NCBI GenBank assembly: GCA_045617525.1 | Contig: JAZLIT010000062.1 | Span: 1 to 64,000, forward strand | Direction of reading: 5' to 3' | Origin: JAZLIT01 sp045617525 | GTDB taxonomy: Bacteria; Bacillota; Bacilli; Bacillales_A; Planococcaceae | DNA: 64,000 nt | Shown here: positions 60,358 to 64,000 of the stretch, piece after piece | Layout: every line of letters begins with the position of its first letter | How positions within the stretch are numbered: the stretch's first letter is position 1 | Position numbers and translations under genes: made by a program | Notes under the pieces: generated by a model | The model's input: the letters and a program-made list of their open reading frames with translations, nothing else | Database searches by the model: none | Told to the model about the DNA's origin: nothing

Positions 60358-61535
60358 GCTGAAACCCCGCCTTCCGTTTTGACTAAGTTAACGATTTTTT
60401 GCGCACCGTCTGCCATAGAGTCTGCGGCTACGATGTTTAAGCCAGATTCATTTAATAACTTTTTACCTAAATCAACATTCGTTCCTTCTAAGCGAACAAC
60501 AAGAGGTACAGCTAGTCCAACTTCTTTCGCAGCGATAATTACACCTTCCGCAATGATGTCACACTTCATAATTCCTCCAAAGATATTTACGAAAATACCT
60601 TTAACATTTGCATCAGATAGGATGATTTTAAACGCTTCTGTAACTTTTTCAGCTGTCGCGCCGCCCCCAACGTCAAGGAAGTTAGCGGGTGAACCGCCGT
60701 AATAGCTAATTGTGTCCATTGTTGCCATAGCTAGACCTGCACCGTTAACCATACAGCCAATATTTCCATCTAATGAAATATAGCTTAAATCATATTTAGA
60801 AGCTTCGATTTCTTTTGAATCCTCTTCATCAAAATCACGTAATTCTACTATATCTTTGTGGCGATATAGTGCATTTGCATCAAAATTGAATTTCGCATCT
60901 AATGCAACAACTTCATCAGAGCCCGTTACTACTAATGGGTTAATTTCTACTGTTGACGCATCTTTATCCACAAAGGCTTGGTAAATACCGAGCATCAGTT
61001 TTACTGTTTTATTTACTAGTTTAGTCGGAATATTCATGTTGAACGCCATGCGACGTGCTTGGAATGGCATTAAGCCAGTAACCGGATCAATTACCTCTTT
61101 AAAGATTTTTTCAGGATTTGTCTCGGCAACTGCTTCGATATCCATACCGCCTTCTTCCGAGCCCATCATGACAACACTTGACGTTGCACGATCTAAAACT
61201 AAGCTTAAATAGTATTCCTTTTGAATATCTGATCCTTCTTCTATATAAAGGCGTTTAATCTCTTTACCTTCTGGACCTGTTTGATGCGTCACTAAAACTT
61301 TACCTAATAATTCTTTAGCATACGCACGAACTTCTTCAAGGTCTTTAGCTATCTTTACACCGCCTGCTTTACCGCGTCCACCTGCATGGATTTGTGCTTT
61401 CACTACTATTACTTTTGCACCAAGCTCTTTTGCAACCTTTACAGCTTCATCTGGAGAAAAGGCAACTTTACCATTCGGTACAGCCACACCATATTTCCTC
61501 AGAATTTCCTTACCTTGATATTCATGGATATTCAT
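60354..61535 (-). CDS. sucC: succinyl-CoA synthetase beta subunit
   Basis: ATP-grasp subunit that binds succinate and nucleotide. The 393-residue protein opens M-N-I-H-E-Y-Q-G-K-E-I-L, has the G-G-R-G-K-A-G-G-V glycine loop, E-I-N-P-L-V and N-I-F-G-G-I-M. It is a few residues longer than usual at the C-terminus. Driven by a good SigA promoter (61588-61616). Confidence 0.98.
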   Translation of the reverse strand: MNIHEYQGKEILRKYGVAVPNGKVAFSPDEAVKVAKELGAKVIVVKAQIHAGGRGKAGGVKIAKDLEEVRAYAKELLGKVLVTHQTGPEGKEIKRLYIEEGSDIQKEYYLSLVLDRATSSVVMMGSEEGGMDIEAVAETNPEKIFKEVIDPVTGLMPFQARRMAFNMNIPTKLVNKTVKLMLGIYQAFVDKDASTVEINPLVVTGSDEVVALDAKFNFDANALYRHKDIVELRDFDEEDSKEIEASKYDLSYISLDGNIGCMVNGAGLAMATMDTISYYGGSPANFLDVGGGATAEKVTEAFKIILSDANVKGIFVNIFGGIMKCDIIAEGVIIAAKEVGLAVPLVVRLEGTNVDLGKKLLNESGLNIVAADSMADGAQKIVNLVKTEGGVSA

Positions 61536-61587
61536 ATTACATCCTCCAATCAGACTTTTGGAAATTATTTGTTTTATTGCTATACCT

Positions 61588-61616
61588 ATTTTATCGAATA
61601 AGTCTGTAAATGTCTA
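61588..61616 (-). promoter_or_regulatory. SigA promoter of sucCD
   Basis: Minus-strand TAGACA (61616-61611), 17-bp spacer, TAAAAT (61593-61588), one mismatch each. Predicted leader about 45 nt. Confidence 0.75.
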
Positions 61617-61699
61617 TATTTGTTCTTAGAGTATTAAATTTCATATTTTATACACTTTTATTGTTAAATTTTAAAAAATTAGAAATGGTATTCCTTCAT

Positions 61700-61996
61700 T
61701 TATTCTTCAATTCGTTGTAATTTTGCATGTTTTCGGTCTAATCTGTAAATAAACGCAAAAACTTCTGCTACCGCCTGATATAATTCTTCAGGAATCGATT
61801 CATTTAGATCTAATTGACCAAGTAACTCCACTAAACTTGGATCCTCATAGATAGGTATATCATAAGCCTCTGCCTGCGCTAAAATATTCTCAGCAATTTT
61901 CCCTTTCCCTTTCGCAGAAATAGTAGGTCCGCTATTTTCTGTTGGGTTATACGTAAGCGCAATGGCCTCTTTTCGTACAAATTTTTTATCTCTCAT
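61700..61996 (-). CDS. ylqH: free-standing FlhB C-terminal-like protein (YlqH)
   Basis: A 98-residue cytoplasmic protein resembling only the soluble substrate-switch domain of FlhB: A-I-A-L-T-Y-N-P-T at the position of the NPTH loop, K-G-K-G-K-I-A-E-N-I-L-A-Q-A and I-P-I-Y-E-D-P-S-L-V-E-L-L, then A-V-A-E-V-F-A-F-I-Y-R-L. The N-P-T-H autocleavage motif reads N-P-T-E, so self-cleavage is not expected. It overlaps the end of the FliK-like gene by 4 bp. Its role is unknown; an export-related function is inferred from homology. Confidence 0.9.
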   Translation of the reverse strand: MRDKKFVRKEAIALTYNPTENSGPTISAKGKGKIAENILAQAEAYDIPIYEDPSLVELLGQLDLNESIPEELYQAVAEVFAFIYRLDRKHAKLQRIEE

Positions 61997-63873
61997 ATTC
62001 GTATATCCACTCCATCATAGCCATCATTTGTTGGCTCTTTTTGAATTGGCTGTATATCTTTTTCAAACGTCTTCATAAATACGCCAGATAAATGATAATC
62101 CTTTTCCGCTAAAGCCTTTTTAAGGACTGCTTTTAATGGTTCTGCAAGCCTATCTAGTCGCGTATTTTCATTGAATACTGTTACCGTAACAATTCGATTT
62201 TGAACCTGCATATCAATAACCGTTTCCTGCAACGCTTCCATTTGCAAATAAAACAAAACACGCGCATAGTTCGCATCTATTTTCCCATCGTCCTTCATAC
62301 GACCATTCCATTGCAACGTGGCATCCATTTTCTTCCCTAGAAACTCAAGTGGCACTTGCATGACAAGCTGTTGCTGATGTCCATTTTCTGTTGATAAAAG
62401 CTGCATCCCATTTAGACGAGCCAGTACCACCTCTGCAGAATCTCGTAGTGCAGGGGAAATTTGCGCATCTTGTAATAGGTTTAAGAGTTGTGGCTTTAAC
62501 GTTTGAGCCAAGGCATCTATTTGATCACCTTTAGCTGTGGCAAGCATTGCTTCATAATTTAAGCCTAGTCCACGCATTACTGTTTTCATGGCCTGTTCCA
62601 TGGATCTTCCATCTAGATTCGATTGAACAAGTTGTTCTGCTTCAGCTGTTGTAGCTTGAATAAAAGCCATATTCGACTGGCTCGCCATTTGCGCCAATTG
62701 TCTAAAACTCGCATTAAATTGCGTTTGATCTGGTTTAATCAGCGAAAATAGCTGATCTTTCGGTGTCATTCCCTGTTCATTTTGTAATGACGGCTGTGTT
62801 AATTGGTTTTGAGAAAAGGCCTTTTGTAGTTGTTCGTTCATCTGTTTCCCAAAAACATCGAGCACCTGTTTTGATGGCGGCAATTGTGCAAGTCGATCTG
62901 CCAATTGTTGCATTTGCATTTTTTGATCAGTTGTTAACGTCGGTTCCTGGGCAACCCATTGCTTCACATCTTGAATAAGTTGGCTTATTTGTTGCGGTTG
63001 ACTGTTTGAAATATGAGAAAGAAGCTGACCCGCATTAATCATTTGATTGGCAACCAGATGGCTTGTTGTTTGCGATGTTGACCAATTAGCTAATGTTGCA
63101 TTCGGCCCAATAATTCCTGCATTTTTTAATACGTTTAGCATTTGCATTTTATTTGTAGCCGGTGCGGATGTATCCGTTAAAGTTTGTACAATCTTCGCCA
63201 ATATATTCCCCCCAACTTCCGCTTGAAGTGGCTTTTCAATCGTTTGAAGTTGTTGGATTATAGTTTTTTTTGCATTTACGTTAATTGACTGATCTTGTGT
63301 CAATTGTTGCATTAAATTTGTTAATGCCCCGTTCATACCGGTTGGCTTCGAACCATGAATTAACGCTTGGAAAACATCGTTTGTGAACGGCATTTTACTT
63401 TCTAACATGCGTCCAATAGCTTGTAACGCAACCTCTTTCGTCACTTGATTTGGCAATGACTTCATCCAAGATTCCGCCTGTATTAGCTGGTCTCGTGCAA
63501 TGGGTAAATCATTTTTCAATAAATGAGCTAATACTCCGCGCATTTCTGCCGTTTTCGACAAATTCATTGTGTCGAGAAGTTGATTCATTTGTTGTTGTGA
63601 GTTCATCGCCTGGCTCATTGGCCCCGTTACAACCTTTAACTCTACTTGTCCACTTGTACTTGTCACTTGAAAGTAATGCGCGTCACCAGCTTTTAAAGGT
63701 ATTTCTAGCTTCGCTACAAGCTTATTTGCCCCAACTTGAACCTCCGCTGTCTGACCAGGGTAAAGTTGCTTAATCGAACCGTGAAACACTTGTCCTTCTC
63801 TCAATACAAGTTGGCTTTGCTGCCCCTGTATATTAACCTGACCTTGAATTGAACTAAATGACATTGAACTCAA
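61993..63873 (-). CDS. ylqG: FliK-like hypothetical protein (YlqG)
   Basis: About 626 residues, mostly helical and Gln/Leu-rich, with no membrane segment. The first 80 residues form a beta-rich domain (S-I-Q-G-Q-V-N-I-Q-G and G-T/Q-T-A-E-V-Q-V), and the last 120 or so resemble the FliK/Flg_hook domain (V-P-L-E-F-L-G-K-K, then M-Q-V-Q-N-R-I-V-T-V-T-V). I place the start at a TTG (63873), nine bases from AAGGGG; GTG at 63879 and ATG at 63864 are alternatives. It follows rnhB directly and is coupled to ylqH, giving a second hook-length-control-like and FlhB-like pair outside the flagellar operon. Function unproven. Confidence 0.85.
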   Translation of the reverse strand: MSSMSFSSIQGQVNIQGQQSQLVLREGQVFHGSIKQLYPGQTAEVQVGANKLVAKLEIPLKAGDAHYFQVTSTSGQVELKVVTGPMSQAMNSQQQMNQLLDTMNLSKTAEMRGVLAHLLKNDLPIARDQLIQAESWMKSLPNQVTKEVALQAIGRMLESKMPFTNDVFQALIHGSKPTGMNGALTNLMQQLTQDQSINVNAKKTIIQQLQTIEKPLQAEVGGNILAKIVQTLTDTSAPATNKMQMLNVLKNAGIIGPNATLANWSTSQTTSHLVANQMINAGQLLSHISNSQPQQISQLIQDVKQWVAQEPTLTTDQKMQMQQLADRLAQLPPSKQVLDVFGKQMNEQLQKAFSQNQLTQPSLQNEQGMTPKDQLFSLIKPDQTQFNASFRQLAQMASQSNMAFIQATTAEAEQLVQSNLDGRSMEQAMKTVMRGLGLNYEAMLATAKGDQIDALAQTLKPQLLNLLQDAQISPALRDSAEVVLARLNGMQLLSTENGHQQQLVMQVPLEFLGKKMDATLQWNGRMKDDGKIDANYARVLFYLQMEALQETVIDMQVQNRIVTVTVFNENTRLDRLAEPLKAVLKKALAEKDYHLSGVFMKTFEKDIQPIQKEPTNDGYDGVDIRI

Positions 63874-63879
63874 CTTCAC

Positions 63880-64000
63880 TCACCCCTTTGCTATGATTGA
63901 TTTAATCGGTTCAAACGACTTTCTATGATGAACGGTTGGACCATATTGTTCAATTGCTTGCAAATGTTGCTTTGTGCCATAGCCTGCATGCTGTGCGAAA
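63880..64000 (-). CDS. rnhB: ribonuclease HII, C-terminal fragment
   Basis: The last 39 codons (63999-63880) read F-A-Q-H-A-G-Y-G-T-K-Q-H, then V-H-H-R-K-S-F-E-P-I-K and end I-A-K-G-stop, matching the C-terminal H-x-G-Y-G-T-x-x-H and R-x-S-F of RNase HII, which removes ribonucleotides from DNA. The rest lies outside the window. Its TGA stop directly precedes the alternative GTG start of the FliK-like gene. Confidence 0.92.
   Translation of the reverse strand, partial: FAQHAGYGTKQHLQAIEQYGPTVHHRKSFEPIKSIIAKG

Overview
The window is one contiguous piece of a low-GC Gram-positive chromosome, and every recognisable protein gene lies on the minus strand. Gene content and order match the Bacillus core block that runs rnhB-ylqG-ylqH-sucCD-dprA-topA-trmFO-xerC-hslVU-codY-(31-kb fla/che operon)-sigD-swrB-rpsB-tsf-pyrH-frr-uppS-cdsA-dxr-rseP-proS-polC-rimP-nusA-ylxRQ-infB-ylxP-rbfA. 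PolC-type DNA polymerase III, CodY, SwrB/SwrD and FliY place it in the Bacillales. AT-rich sequence, lineage-specific extra genes in the fla/che operon and dispersed repeats suggest a Planococcaceae member (Solibacillus/Lysinibacillus-like). The genus is an inference, not a demonstrated fact.

Layout, read in the direction of transcription (high to low coordinates). 64000-61700: the end of rnhB, then a FliK-like protein and a free-standing FlhB C-terminal-like protein (YlqG/YlqH). 61535-59455: succinyl-CoA synthetase sucCD behind a good SigA promoter. 59372-56298: dprA and topA. 56277-54964: trmFO, closed by a terminator. 54685-50971: xerC-hslV-hslU-codY, closed by a terminator. 50661-22146: the flagellar/chemotaxis operon, from a SigA promoter (TAGACA-17-TACAAT) through basal body, export apparatus, switch and chemotaxis genes to sigD and swrB. 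Inside it, a strong hairpin terminator followed by an extended -10 promoter sits directly before sigD. 21988-20243: rpsB and tsf, each closed by a terminator. 20067-8310: pyrH-frr, uppS-cdsA-dxr-rseP, proS and polC. 7942-2317: the rimP-nusA-ylxR-ylxQ-infB-ylxP-rbfA translation/transcription operon, with a leader hairpin that may be a NusA-dependent attenuator. 2316-1: an accessory end with a GNAT gene, the first 32 codons of an ECF-type sigma factor, and three unusual repeats.

The core genes are ordinary, so the notable material is in the non-coding DNA and in repeats within genes. The main points are: (i) a head-to-head element at 330-720 carrying two related 21-bp-period arrays in opposite orientation around a palindromic centre; (ii) a tetranucleotide microsatellite (about 1875-2016) beside a GC-rich element with 14-bp terminal inverted repeats (2104-2245); (iii) an expanded 12-residue Asn/Thr/Gly/Ser/Arg repeat in the IF-2 linker; (iv) a Shine-Dalgarno separated from the swrD start by an all-GC hairpin that would restore normal spacing if folded; (v) separation of sigD from fla/che read-through by its own terminator and promoter. 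I see no CRISPR array, prophage, insertion sequence, tRNA or rRNA gene.
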